DNA of 64,000 nucleotides from Derxia gummosa DSM 723 (GCF_000482785.1 NZ_AXWS01000008.1:124001-188000), one strand, 5' to 3'; positions 33,944-44,426 are shown, numbered from the stretch's first letter. The notes: generated from the letters alone by a model not told the origin. A program made the numbers and translations.

Positions 33944-35674
33944 ATGCAACTGCCAGTTCCCCGTTCCGCCGGCTTCGTCCGCCGCCTGCTTCCCGCCTGC
34001 ATCGCGCTGTCCGCCTGCGGCGCCCAGGCCCAGACCGCGCCCGCCGCGCCGCCCGCCGGCCTGCCCGGCATCGGCGACGCGATCCGCGAGAGCCAGCCGC
34101 CCGCGCCGCGCCGGGCGCCCGAACGGCCGCCGGCCGCGACCATCGATGAAACCGGCCAGACGCCGCTGAGCCTGCCGTCCGGCGCCACGCTCACGCTGCG
34201 CGAGATCCGCCTCGAAGGCGCCGACTTCCTCGACGCCGCGTCCTTGCAAAAGGAGCTCGAGCCCTATCTCGGCCGTCCGCTCACGATGGCCGACATCGAC
34301 GAGGCGGCGGCGCGCATCACCGCGCGCTACCGCGCCGCCGGCTATCCGGTGGCGCGGGCCTGGGTGCCGCGCCAGGACGCCAGCGGCGGCGTGCTGAGGC
34401 TGCAGGTGATCGTCGGGCGCTTCGACAAGCTCAGGCTGCGCAATGACTCGCCGGTGCGCGACAGCATGATCGAACGCGTGCTCGCGCCGCTCGTGGCGGC
34501 GCCGGCCATCACCCGGCCGGCGCTGGAGCGCGCGATGCTCCAGGTGTCGGAGCTGTCGGGCGCGACGCTGCCGCGCTTCATCGTCAGCCCGGGGCAGGAC
34601 GCGGGCACCTCCGATCTCGACGTCGAGGTGGGCGCGACGCCCCGGCTGAGCGGCTTCATCCTCGGCGACAACCACGGTTCGCGCTTCACCGGCGAGCGCC
34701 GCCTGAGCGCGGGCGCCGACATCGCGTCGCCGCTCGGCCTCGGCGACCGGCTCGGCCTGACGGTCATGGGCACGCAGGACAAGGGCCTGCGCAACGGCCG
34801 CCTCGCCTACGGGCTGCCGCTCACGGGCGACGGGCTGCGCGCCGATGTCGCGCTCACCAAGATCACCTATGAACTCGGCCGCGACTACGCCGATCTGGAC
34901 GCCGCCGGCCGTTCGCAGGGCGTCGACCTCCAGTTCGGCTATCCGCTGCTGCGCGGACGCGACCGCAGCCTGTGGCTGAGCGTTGCCGGCAGCGCGCGCC
35001 AGATGCGCGACGAGGTCGGCCTGGCCGACACCATCAATCCGCGTCAGGCCAAGGCGGTGACGCTCGGCCTGCGCTACGAAGCCTGGGGCAGCCTGGCCGG
35101 CCGCCAGACCTATACCGCGCTCAATGCCGGCTTCACCGACGGCCATCTCGCGTTCAAGGACGCGGCCCAGGCCGCGGCCAACCGCGTCGGCGCCGATACC
35201 GGCGGCCATTACGGCCGGCTCAACCTCGGCGGCAGCGGCAACCTCGATCTCGGCGCCGGTTTCACGCTCGGCCTGAACGCGAGCGGCCAGAAGGCGCTGC
35301 GCGACAAGAACCTCGATTCGAGCGAGCAGTTCGCGGTATCGGGGCCGAACGCGGTCAAGGCCTATCGCGAATGGGTCAGCGCCGACAACGGCTGGCTGCT
35401 CGGCGGCGAGCTGGTGTCGGCGCTGCCGGCGGTCGGGCCGGTCGCGCAGACCGTCTCGCTGTTCGCCGACATGGGCCGGGTCTGGCGCCAGCGCGGCGAC
35501 TGGTCGGCCGCGCCCAACGGCACGCGGCTGGCCGATGTCGGCATCGGCTGGGCGGCGAGGGTGCAGGCGCTTGCGGTGCGCTTCCAGTTCGCGCGCGCGG
35601 TCGGTGCCGAGGTCGAGACCGGCAACGATCAGGCACGCACGCGGCTGCTGCTGGCGGTCGGCGCGACGTTCTGA
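33944..35674 (+). CDS. Two-partner secretion transporter (ShlB/FhaC/HecB, TpsB family)
   Basis: A 576-residue outer-membrane protein. A signal peptide ending AQA-Q at about 29 precedes a Pro-rich linker, two POTRA domains (about 80-235, with ARAWVPRQDASGGVLRLQVIVGR) and a 16-strand barrel ending in Phe (LLLAVGATF). It would thread a large TpsA exoprotein across the outer membrane. No TpsA gene lies next to it in this window, so it is an orphan here; its partner may be elsewhere. Confidence 0.9.
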   Translation: MQLPVPRSAGFVRRLLPACIALSACGAQAQTAPAAPPAGLPGIGDAIRESQPPAPRRAPERPPAATIDETGQTPLSLPSGATLTLREIRLEGADFLDAASLQKELEPYLGRPLTMADIDEAAARITARYRAAGYPVARAWVPRQDASGGVLRLQVIVGRFDKLRLRNDSPVRDSMIERVLAPLVAAPAITRPALERAMLQVSELSGATLPRFIVSPGQDAGTSDLDVEVGATPRLSGFILGDNHGSRFTGERRLSAGADIASPLGLGDRLGLTVMGTQDKGLRNGRLAYGLPLTGDGLRADVALTKITYELGRDYADLDAAGRSQGVDLQFGYPLLRGRDRSLWLSVAGSARQMRDEVGLADTINPRQAKAVTLGLRYEAWGSLAGRQTYTALNAGFTDGHLAFKDAAQAAANRVGADTGGHYGRLNLGGSGNLDLGAGFTLGLNASGQKALRDKNLDSSEQFAVSGPNAVKAYREWVSADNGWLLGGELVSALPAVGPVAQTVSLFADMGRVWRQRGDWSAAPNGTRLADVGIGWAARVQALAVRFQFARAVGAEVETGNDQARTRLLLAVGATF

Positions 35675-35726
35675 GTGAGGGGGCGGGCACGGCTCCGGCA
35701 TTCCGGTGCCGGCATGCGGCGCTCGC

Positions 35727-37487
35727 TCAGGCCGACGCGCGCTCCGGCGCCGGCTGCCGCGCGGCCGGGTGCGTCGCCGCGACCGGCGCGCCCGCCGCGA
35801 CTCGCCCCGCGATCCAGCCGAAGGTCATCGCCGGTCCGAGATTGATGCCGCCCGACGGATACCAGCCGCCCATCACGCTGGCCATGTCGGTGCCGGCGGC
35901 CCAGAGGCCGTCGATGGCCGCGCCGTCCTCGCCGATGACCTGGGCCGAGCCATTGGTTTTCAGCCCGGCGAAGGTGCCGAAGCAGCCCGGCACCACCTTC
36001 ACCGCATAGAACGGCCCGCGCTCGATCGGCGCGACGCAGGGGTTGGGGCCGTCATGCAGCGCGTCGCCCATCTTGCGGTTGTAGGCCGTCGTGCCCCGGC
36101 CGAAGTCGGGGTCGTCGCCGTGGCGCGCGTTGGCGTTGAAGCGGCGCACCGTGGCTGCAAGCGCTTGCGCGTCGATGCCGCAGCGGCGCGCGAGTTCCTC
36201 GATCGAACTGGCGCGCACGAGGTAGCCGCTCAGGACCTGCGGCAGCACCGGGATCGGGAAGGGCCGCGAATGGCCGAGGCCGTAGCGGCGCTGGGTGCGG
36301 TGGTCGCAGATGAGCCAGGACGCGACCTCGTCGCCGGGCGCCTTCGCGACCATCGCCGCGACATAGTCGTAATAGCCGTCGGCCTCGTTGCAGAAGCGTC
36401 GACCGTTGGCGAGCACGCCGATCACGCCCGGCTTGGCGCGGTCGATGATGTGCGGGAAGTGGCCAGTACTGCCGTCCGGATGCCGCGCCAGCGACACCGG
36501 CGCCCAGGCGGCGGGCGAGGCGAGGTCGGTGGCGAACACGCCGCCGGCCGACTGGCCGAGCGTGATGCCGTCGCCCGAGCAGCTTGCGGGCGGCAGCGCG
36601 AGATGCTCGCGGCCCGTGGGCGTGCGCGGGAACAGCGCCTTGCGCCGCGCGATGTCGTTGGGAAAGCCGCCTGCCGCGAGTACCACGCCACGCCGGGCGC
36701 GGATGGTGATCTCGCCGTCGGGCGTGGCCACGACCGCGCCGCGCACCGCCGCACCGTCGAACACGAGGCGCTTCGCGGGCGCGGATTCGATGAAGCGCAC
36801 GCCGAGCTTCTCGGCCGACTTCGCGAGCCGGCCGACCAGCGCCACGCCGTTGACGAGATGCATCGCGCGGCCGTGCAGGGCGAGGTCGCGCAGATGGCGC
36901 AGGAAGCGGCCGACGACGTAACGGAAGGACTTGAACGAGCGCGTCATCGACAGGAAGGCGCCGAGGTCGGCGCCGGCCATGATCGGCATGCCGAGGAAGG
37001 AGGTCTCGCGCATCGTGGGTGCAAGCCTTTGCAGCAGCGGGCCGATCTCGCGCGCGTCGTAGGGCGCGGCGATGACCTGGTGGCCGCCCTCGGCCGCGCC
37101 GGGCGTGCGGCCGTGCACGTCGGGAATGCCGTTGCCATCGACGAACTTAAGTTCGGTGTGCCGCTCGAAGAACTCGACCATCGGACCGGCGTTGTCAAGG
37201 AAGGCGTCGATGCGCTCGGGGTCGTAGCGCGGCCCGAGTTCGTTGCGCAGATAGGTGCGCGGCTGCTCGGGGCTTTCGTGGATGCCGGCGCGCCTGGCGA
37301 GCGGATTGCCCGGCACCCACATCCAGCCGCCCGACCAGGCGGTCGCGCCGCCGAGCACCGGCGCCTTCTCGACGACGATGACCCTGAGGCCGTGGAAGGC
37401 GGCGGTGACGGCGGCCGACAGGCCGGCCGCGCCGGAGCCGACGACGAGCAGATCGCAGTCGAGCGTGCTGGAGGTGTGCGTCTTCAT
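35727..37487 (-). CDS. FAD-dependent dehydrogenase, 3-ketosteroid dehydrogenase family (paralogue C)
   Basis: A 586-residue flavoprotein close to paralogue A: CDLLVVGSGAAGLSAAVTAA, AWSGGWMWVPGNPLARRAGI, RRFCNEADGYYDY (family Tyr) and GGWYPSGGINLGPAMTFGW (keto-binding Tyr and Gly). Its start overlaps the stop of the MFS gene (ATGA). It is the last gene of an operon with an exporter, a TIM barrel and a NIPSNAP protein behind an IclR gene. Desaturation of a cyclic ketone acid is inferred. Confidence 0.85.
   Translation of the reverse strand: MKTHTSSTLDCDLLVVGSGAAGLSAAVTAAFHGLRVIVVEKAPVLGGATAWSGGWMWVPGNPLARRAGIHESPEQPRTYLRNELGPRYDPERIDAFLDNAGPMVEFFERHTELKFVDGNGIPDVHGRTPGAAEGGHQVIAAPYDAREIGPLLQRLAPTMRETSFLGMPIMAGADLGAFLSMTRSFKSFRYVVGRFLRHLRDLALHGRAMHLVNGVALVGRLAKSAEKLGVRFIESAPAKRLVFDGAAVRGAVVATPDGEITIRARRGVVLAAGGFPNDIARRKALFPRTPTGREHLALPPASCSGDGITLGQSAGGVFATDLASPAAWAPVSLARHPDGSTGHFPHIIDRAKPGVIGVLANGRRFCNEADGYYDYVAAMVAKAPGDEVASWLICDHRTQRRYGLGHSRPFPIPVLPQVLSGYLVRASSIEELARRCGIDAQALAATVRRFNANARHGDDPDFGRGTTAYNRKMGDALHDGPNPCVAPIERGPFYAVKVVPGCFGTFAGLKTNGSAQVIGEDGAAIDGLWAAGTDMASVMGGWYPSGGINLGPAMTFGWIAGRVAAGAPVAATHPAARQPAPERASA
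37020..37033. repeat. Dispersed palindrome TGCAA-N4-TTGCA, copy 6
   Basis: TGCAAGCCTTTGCA, identical to copy 2, lies in paralogue C and reads Leu-Gln-Arg-Leu-Ala on the minus strand, although the two proteins are unrelated. Confidence 0.6.
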
Positions 37488-38746
37488 GGGGGGGAATCGG
37501 GGTTGTGCGAAAGGGAGGAAGCGCGCCGGCGCGCCAGCGCGAGGGCGATGACGAAGGCCAGCGCCGTCGCGCCGCCGGCGGCGAGGAAGACGGCCGCATA
37601 GCCTGCGTCGCGCGCGAGCAGGCCCGCGACCGGCCCGGCGAGCGCCAGCCCGCCATCGAGAAACACGGCGAAGGCGCCGAGCGCCGCGCCCCGGCTGGCG
37701 GCATCGACGCGGCCGACGGCCTCGACGCCGAGCGCCGGAAACACGAGCGAGAAGCCGAAGCCCGTCAGCGCCGCGCCCGCGAGCGCCCAGACCATCGTCG
37801 GCGCGAAGCCGAGCAGCGCGAGGCCGGCGGCCTCGGCCACGAGCGAGCACAGCGCGACCCGGTAGCCGCCGGCGCGCCCGATCGCGTCCGCGAACAGCAG
37901 GCGCGCGGCGATGAAGGCGAGGCCGTAGGCGGTGAGCGCGCCGGCCGGATGAGCCCAGCCCCGGCTCGCGTAATGCAGGCCGATGAAGCTCGCGATGCAG
38001 CCGAAGCCGAGCGTCGCGAGGCAGAGCGCGGCGCCGTGCGGCAAGACCGCGCGGAACACGCGGCCGAGCGGCATGCGCCGGCCGTGGACGATCGGCGCCT
38101 CGGGCCGCGACCAGGCGAACAGCCAGCCGCCGGCCGCGCAGGCGATGACCGCGAGCCCCATCGCGAGAAAGCCGCCCGCGTGGAAGACGGCCAGCCCGAT
38201 CGGCGCGCCGAAGGACAGCGCGCCATAGGTGGCGATGCCGTTCCAGGAAATGACCTGGGCCATGTGCCGGCCGCCGGTGTTGGCGATGCCCCAACTCAGC
38301 GCCGCGGTGGCGGCCCAGCTCTCGCCGAGGCCGAGCAGCAGCCGGCTGGCGACCAGCAGCCCGAAGGGCAGCACGACGGCGGCGCCGCCGGCCGCGAGTT
38401 CGGCGGCGTCGGCGGCCTCGACCGCAAGTGCCGCCGCGACCAGCAGCAGGCCGCCGCCGACATGGGCCGCGAGGCCGCGCAGCATCGTGCCGCGCGCCCC
38501 CCGGCTGTCGCAGCGCCGCCCGGCGCCGGGGCGCGAGAGCGTGGTCGCGAGGTATTGCGCGCTGACCGCGACGCCGGCCATCACGGTGCCGAGGCCGAGG
38601 CGGTCATGCACGAACACCGCCACGACCGCGAGCGGCAGCCCCACGCACAGATAGCTGACGAAGTTGAGCGCGACGATGCGCAGGATCTCCGCCAGCCGCG
38701 CGCGTTCCGACAGCGGCGCGGCGAGGGGTGCCGCCGGCGCGGTCAT
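37484..38746 (-). CDS. YhhS-type major facilitator transporter
   Basis: A 420-residue protein with twelve helices. GLPLAVVAVFVHDRLGLGTVMAGVAVSAQYLATTLSRP and the GLGESWAATAALSWGIANTGGRHMAQVISWNG region parallel E. coli YhhS. YhhS-like carriers are usually drug or metabolite exporters, so here it may export or import a pathway compound. It starts two bases after the TIM-barrel stop and overlaps the flavoprotein gene. Confidence 0.85.
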   Translation of the reverse strand: MTAPAAPLAAPLSERARLAEILRIVALNFVSYLCVGLPLAVVAVFVHDRLGLGTVMAGVAVSAQYLATTLSRPGAGRRCDSRGARGTMLRGLAAHVGGGLLLVAAALAVEAADAAELAAGGAAVVLPFGLLVASRLLLGLGESWAATAALSWGIANTGGRHMAQVISWNGIATYGALSFGAPIGLAVFHAGGFLAMGLAVIACAAGGWLFAWSRPEAPIVHGRRMPLGRVFRAVLPHGAALCLATLGFGCIASFIGLHYASRGWAHPAGALTAYGLAFIAARLLFADAIGRAGGYRVALCSLVAEAAGLALLGFAPTMVWALAGAALTGFGFSLVFPALGVEAVGRVDAASRGAALGAFAVFLDGGLALAGPVAGLLARDAGYAAVFLAAGGATALAFVIALALARRRASSLSHNPDSPP

Positions 38747-38748
38747 GG

Positions 38749-39579
38749 TCAGGCCGCCGCCTTCAGGTCGATGCCGGCGAGCATGCGTTCGGCCGCCGCG
38801 CGCAGGCGCTTCGCGCGCTCGAGCGCGCCGACCGTCTTCGCGAGTTCGGTCTGCGGAATCTCGACGCTGAGCGCGCCCGGCGCCTCGCCCACCGCGCGCA
38901 GGATGCCGACGAGGTCGAGGCCGCCTTCGCCGGGCGGCAGGCGTTCGGCGCGGGCCTGGAACAGCAGCTCCTCGACCGTGTCGGGGCGCTTCGCGGGCGC
39001 GTCGCAGAACTGCACGTAGCCGAAGCGCGCGGGCGAGGCGAGGGCGATCTGGTCGGCGGTGTTGCCGGCGCGGTCGAAGTGGATCGGGTCGATGAGCAGG
39101 CCGGCCTCGGGCATGCCGGTGGCCTCGACGATGCGCAGGCCCTGCACGAAGTCCTTGCAGTCGGTCCAGGGCATCGGTTCGAGGTGGGGGCGGATGCCGT
39201 AGCCGCGCGCGAGTTCGCAAGTGGCGGCGAGGTTGGCGGTGAGGCGGGATTCGTCGGGATCGTTGCCGGCGATGAGCGCGAAGCGCGCGCCGAGTTCGGC
39301 TGCGGTGGCGAAGATCGGCTCGAAGTCGGCCACCTTCGTGTCGGGCTTGAGCCGGAGGATCTCGATGTCGCCGCATTGGACGCCGGTCTCGGCGAGGGCG
39401 CGCTTCATGTCGCGCACGGTGGGGGTGTTGCCCACGGTGTCCCAGTGCGGTTCGGTCGGCGTGGCGGGCACGAGGCGCAGGCCGATGAAGGGATAGCCCG
39501 CGTCGGCGGCGCAGCGGATCATCGCCGCCGGGTCGAGTTCGAGCACCGTGAGCGCGGCGAGGGAGAGCGGAATCTGCAT
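38749..39579 (-). CDS. TIM-barrel sugar-phosphate isomerase/epimerase-like enzyme
   Basis: A 276-residue protein of the xylose isomerase-like TIM-barrel family, a third barrel in the island besides QuiC and the gene at 24654. Likely metal ligands appear in HLEPMPW, LLIDPIHF, YVQFCDAP and LSVEIP. It could dehydrate or isomerise a keto acid between the dehydrogenase steps. It lies between a NIPSNAP gene (14-base gap) and the exporter gene. Confidence 0.78.
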   Translation of the reverse strand: MQIPLSLAALTVLELDPAAMIRCAADAGYPFIGLRLVPATPTEPHWDTVGNTPTVRDMKRALAETGVQCGDIEILRLKPDTKVADFEPIFATAAELGARFALIAGNDPDESRLTANLAATCELARGYGIRPHLEPMPWTDCKDFVQGLRIVEATGMPEAGLLIDPIHFDRAGNTADQIALASPARFGYVQFCDAPAKRPDTVEELLFQARAERLPPGEGGLDLVGILRAVGEAPGALSVEIPQTELAKTVGALERAKRLRAAAERMLAGIDLKAAA

Positions 39580-39593
39580 GGCAAGTGCTCCTT

Positions 39594-40205
39594 TCAGCGC
39601 AGCGGCGAGAACGCGGCCGGGATGCCGATCGTGCTCTTCATGTGCGTGAGGTTGGCCGGACCACCCACGGGCGGCCAGACGCCGGTGGCCACGGCCTCGG
39701 CGCGGATGCGGCTGCGCTCGTCCACGCTCGCATACGGCCAGATGTTGAGGAAGCGCGGCGATTCGCCGTCGAGGGCGTAGAAGGCGCCCACGAGCGGCGA
39801 CAGCGCGCCGCGCGCCGGCATGGCCTTTTCCCAGGCGTCGATCGTCAGGCCGAGCGCGCCGTACTTGATGCCGTAGGTGCGCAGTTCGTACACCGGGCCG
39901 CGCGCGCCGGTCTCGACCTCGGGCAGCCAGGGGAAGCGGGCGTAGCTGCCGGTGTCGAGCTTTTCGAGCCATTCGGCGCAGCCGAGCGGATTGGGCGCGG
40001 CGAGCAGCTTCGCGCGCGCCGCCATGAGGGCGTTGGCATCGTCGAAGCGCCGGAAGATGAGGATTTCGTTCAGCGCGCCGATGTCGGCGTTCCACACGCC
40101 GAGCAGTTCGCCGCCGAGGGCGGGCAGATGTTCCTGGATCGCGGGCAGCGCCTTGCCTTGCGTGGCGACGCGGACGGTGAGGGTGGTGAGGTCGTAGATG
40201 CTCAT
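39594..40205 (-). CDS. NIPSNAP-family protein
   Basis: A 203-residue protein made of two ferredoxin-like NIPSNAP modules: the first starts YDLTTLTVRVATQGKALPAI, the second VYELRTYGIKYGALGLTIDAWEKAM. Bacterial members often sit in operons for ring or steroid breakdown, with no settled activity. It opens the four-gene operon that ends with flavoprotein paralogue C, 122 bases behind the IclR gene, possibly on the same transcript. Confidence 0.8.
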   Translation of the reverse strand: MSIYDLTTLTVRVATQGKALPAIQEHLPALGGELLGVWNADIGALNEILIFRRFDDANALMAARAKLLAAPNPLGCAEWLEKLDTGSYARFPWLPEVETGARGPVYELRTYGIKYGALGLTIDAWEKAMPARGALSPLVGAFYALDGESPRFLNIWPYASVDERSRIRAEAVATGVWPPVGGPANLTHMKSTIGIPAAFSPLR

Positions 40206-40327
40206 GGGATGCGGCTTCTGGCGGAGGGGGTGAAGGGTGTCGATGCAGGTTTCGCGGGCGCGAGCCGACCCTCGGCGCGTCCGCGAGGCGGAAGCACCGG
40301 CGGGCCTTGCGGCCGGGTGTCGGCGGG

Positions 40328-41158
40328 TCAGGCGCGCAGCAGGGTCGGGACGGGCGCGGGCGGCAGCCTGGCGTCGAGCTGCTGGAAGTAGTTGGAAGTC
40401 AGGCTCGCGAGGCCGATTTCCTTCGCGGCGGTGATGACCTCCGGCGCGATGCGGTGCATGCGCTCCACCTCCAGCCGGCTGCTCGGGCCGGCCACGCTCA
40501 GCGTGCCGAGCACGGCGCCCGAATTGGGATGGCGCACCGGCACCGACACGGCCGCGAGGCCGAGCTGGGAGGCGTCATGCGCGATCGAATAGCCGAGGCG
40601 GCGCGCCTCGCGCAGCTTGTCGAGCAGGGCATCGACGGTGCGCGGCGCGTTGGGACCGAGGTCGTCGCCGCGCTGGAAGCCCTGGCGCGACACGAGCGCG
40701 AGCGCGTCCTCGTCGCTGAGGCAGGACAGCCAGGCATGGCCCGACGAGGTGGAACTGAGCGGCGCCTCGCGGCCCATGTCGGGGTCGTAGCGCAGGCCGC
40801 TGCGCGCGCCCTGCGACTTCGCGACCCACACGAGGCGGTCGCCATCGCTGACGCCGAGGCGCACCAGTTCGCCGGTGTGCGCGGCAAGCCGGTCGAGGAT
40901 GGGCTGGGCGGTATCGACCACGCCGGTGGCCGCGAGCAGCGTGAAGGCGAGCGTGACGAGGCGCGCGCTCAGGTAGTAGCGCAGGCTGGCCGCGTCCTGG
41001 CGCACATAGCCAAGCTCGGCCAGTTCGGCGAGCAGGCGGTGCGTCGCGCTCTTGGGGATGCCGAGCGTGTCCGCGATCTCCTGCAAGGGCAGGCCCGCGT
41101 TCTGCGCCGACAGCAGCTCCACGACCGCGAAGGCGCGGCCGATCTGGGTCTGACTCAT
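40328..41158 (-). CDS. IclR-family regulator, proposed controller of the flavoprotein operons
   Basis: A 276-residue regulator with an N-terminal winged helix (LPLQEIADTLGIPKSATHRLLAELAELGY) and the C-terminal effector domain (GVSDGDRLVWVAKSQG through SVAGPSSRLEVERM). It lies directly before the NIPSNAP-TIM-exporter-flavoprotein operon. The palindrome AGGAACGCAGTTCCA lies 37 bases before its start and recurs as TGGAACCAAGTTCCA between the other flavoprotein genes, which suggests autoregulation and control of both operons. Confidence 0.88.
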   Translation of the reverse strand: MSQTQIGRAFAVVELLSAQNAGLPLQEIADTLGIPKSATHRLLAELAELGYVRQDAASLRYYLSARLVTLAFTLLAATGVVDTAQPILDRLAAHTGELVRLGVSDGDRLVWVAKSQGARSGLRYDPDMGREAPLSSTSSGHAWLSCLSDEDALALVSRQGFQRGDDLGPNAPRTVDALLDKLREARRLGYSIAHDASQLGLAAVSVPVRHPNSGAVLGTLSVAGPSSRLEVERMHRIAPEVITAAKEIGLASLTSNYFQQLDARLPPAPVPTLLRA

Positions 41159-41194
41159 GGGAAGGCTCCCGTATCGACTGATTCAGTTCGATAT

Positions 41195-41209
41195 AGGAAC
41201 GCAGTTCCA
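41195..41209. promoter_or_regulatory. Palindrome AGGAAC-GCA-GTTCCA upstream of the IclR gene
   Basis: GGAAC-N3-GTTCC here differs from the 29249 site only in the spacer and one flank. On the minus strand a weak -35-like TTGCGT and a TATATC stretch flank it, so bound protein would cover the IclR promoter. Confidence 0.6.
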
Positions 41210-41224
41210 GATTTGACGCAAGCC

Positions 41225-41242
41225 TTGCGCGAAGTTCGCGCG
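41225..41242. promoter_or_regulatory. Recurrent operator TTGCGCGANNTTCGCGCG between the two IclR genes
   Basis: TTGCGCGAAGTTCGCGCG matches the consensus exactly and stands 67 bases before the start of the IclR gene at 41158, beside the GGAAC palindrome. It may bind the IclR protein encoded at 41280-42062, linking the two regulators in a cascade. Confidence 0.6.
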
Positions 41243-41279
41243 GCCGGCGTGGGCGTGGCGATGCCGGCGACCGGCGTCG

Positions 41280-42062
41280 TCAGATCGCCGGCATCAGCGA
41301 ATGCGCGGCTTCGAGCAGGATCGGCAGCACGCGCTCGACGGTCTGCTCGGTGCTTTCCTTGTTCATGACGAGGCTCACGCTGAGGGCGCCGATCACCTCG
41401 CCGACGCGGTTGCGCAGCGGCACCGCGATGCCGCGCACGTTCTGCTCCATCTGCTGTTCGAGGAGGGCGTAGCCGAGCATGCGGGCGCGGTCCACGGCCT
41501 GCCGCACGCTGGTGCGGTCGATCATCGTGAACGGGGTGAAGGGGTGAAAGGTCTGGCGCGCGAGCCAGCCCTCGAACTGTTCGGGCGGCTGGGTGGCGAG
41601 CATCGCGATGCCGGCCGACGACACCGACGCCGGCACCCGCGCCCCGAGCACGAAGCCCACGTTCTGCACACGGTTGGCGCCGTTGCGCGCGATGTACACG
41701 ACCTCGTCGCCGTCAAGCACCGCGCAGTACGCGGCCTCGCCGACGAGGCTGGTGATGCGTTGCAGATAGGGATGGACGGTGCGCGGCAACCGCGCCGATT
41801 CGAGATAGCTCCAGCCCAGTCGCAGCACGCGCGGCGTGAGCCAGAACAGCTTGCCGTCGCTCGCGGCATAGCCGAGGTGGACGAGCGTGAGCAAATAGCG
41901 GCGCGCGGCGGTGCGCGTGAGGCCGGCGCGCTCGGCCGCCTGGGTGGCGGTGAGGCGCGGATTGGCGTGGTCGAAGGCGGTGATGACCGCGAGGCCGTAT
42001 TCGAGGCCGGCGATCCAGTCGCGCTTGTTGAGTTCGTTGGTCATGGCGATCGGTCGAAGCAT
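41280..42062 (-). CDS. IclR-family regulator, PcaR/PobR-like
   Basis: A 260-residue regulator: the winged helix (RLTATQAAERAGLTRTAARRYLLTL) and effector domain (DGDEVVYIARNGANRVQNVGFVLGARVPA) resemble the PcaR/PcaU/PobR branch that senses protocatechuate-pathway acids. An alternative Met at 42044 is equally likely to be the start; neither has a strong ribosome site. Its own upstream region bears TTGCGCGATGTTCGCGCG, so it is my leading candidate for the protein that binds that motif across the island. Confidence 0.87.
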   Translation of the reverse strand: MLRPIAMTNELNKRDWIAGLEYGLAVITAFDHANPRLTATQAAERAGLTRTAARRYLLTLVHLGYAASDGKLFWLTPRVLRLGWSYLESARLPRTVHPYLQRITSLVGEAAYCAVLDGDEVVYIARNGANRVQNVGFVLGARVPASVSSAGIAMLATQPPEQFEGWLARQTFHPFTPFTMIDRTSVRQAVDRARMLGYALLEQQMEQNVRGIAVPLRNRVGEVIGALSVSLVMNKESTEQTVERVLPILLEAAHSLMPAI

Positions 42063-42112
42063 CGGCGGCGGAAGTGCCGCCGGCCGGGCGCGTTCAGGCG
42101 CCGGCCGACATG

Positions 42113-42149
42113 TTCCAATGATCGCACGCGTTTGCGCGATGTTCGCGCG
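42113..42149. promoter_or_regulatory. Operators upstream of the IclR gene at 42062
   Basis: TTGCGCGATGTTCGCGCG (42132-42149) is an exact match to the recurrent island motif. Just before it, TTCCAATGATCGCAC (42113-42127) resembles the right half of the PcaR-type box. Together they occupy the 158-base gap between pobA's end and this IclR gene. Confidence 0.6.
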
Positions 42150-42220
42150 GTCTAGGGGTTTGAGCGGGCTTGCCCGCCGAGCGGCGGCCGGTCATGGCAC
42201 CGGCCGCACGGCCGCAAGCC

Positions 42221-44426
<2,206 letters not shown>

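Noticed and set aside
35727-38294. An apparent fusion of flavoprotein paralogue C with an 269-residue N-terminal extension
   Set aside because: The extension is an out-of-frame reading of the YhhS-like gene. The flavoprotein has its own start at 37487 overlapping the exporter stop.
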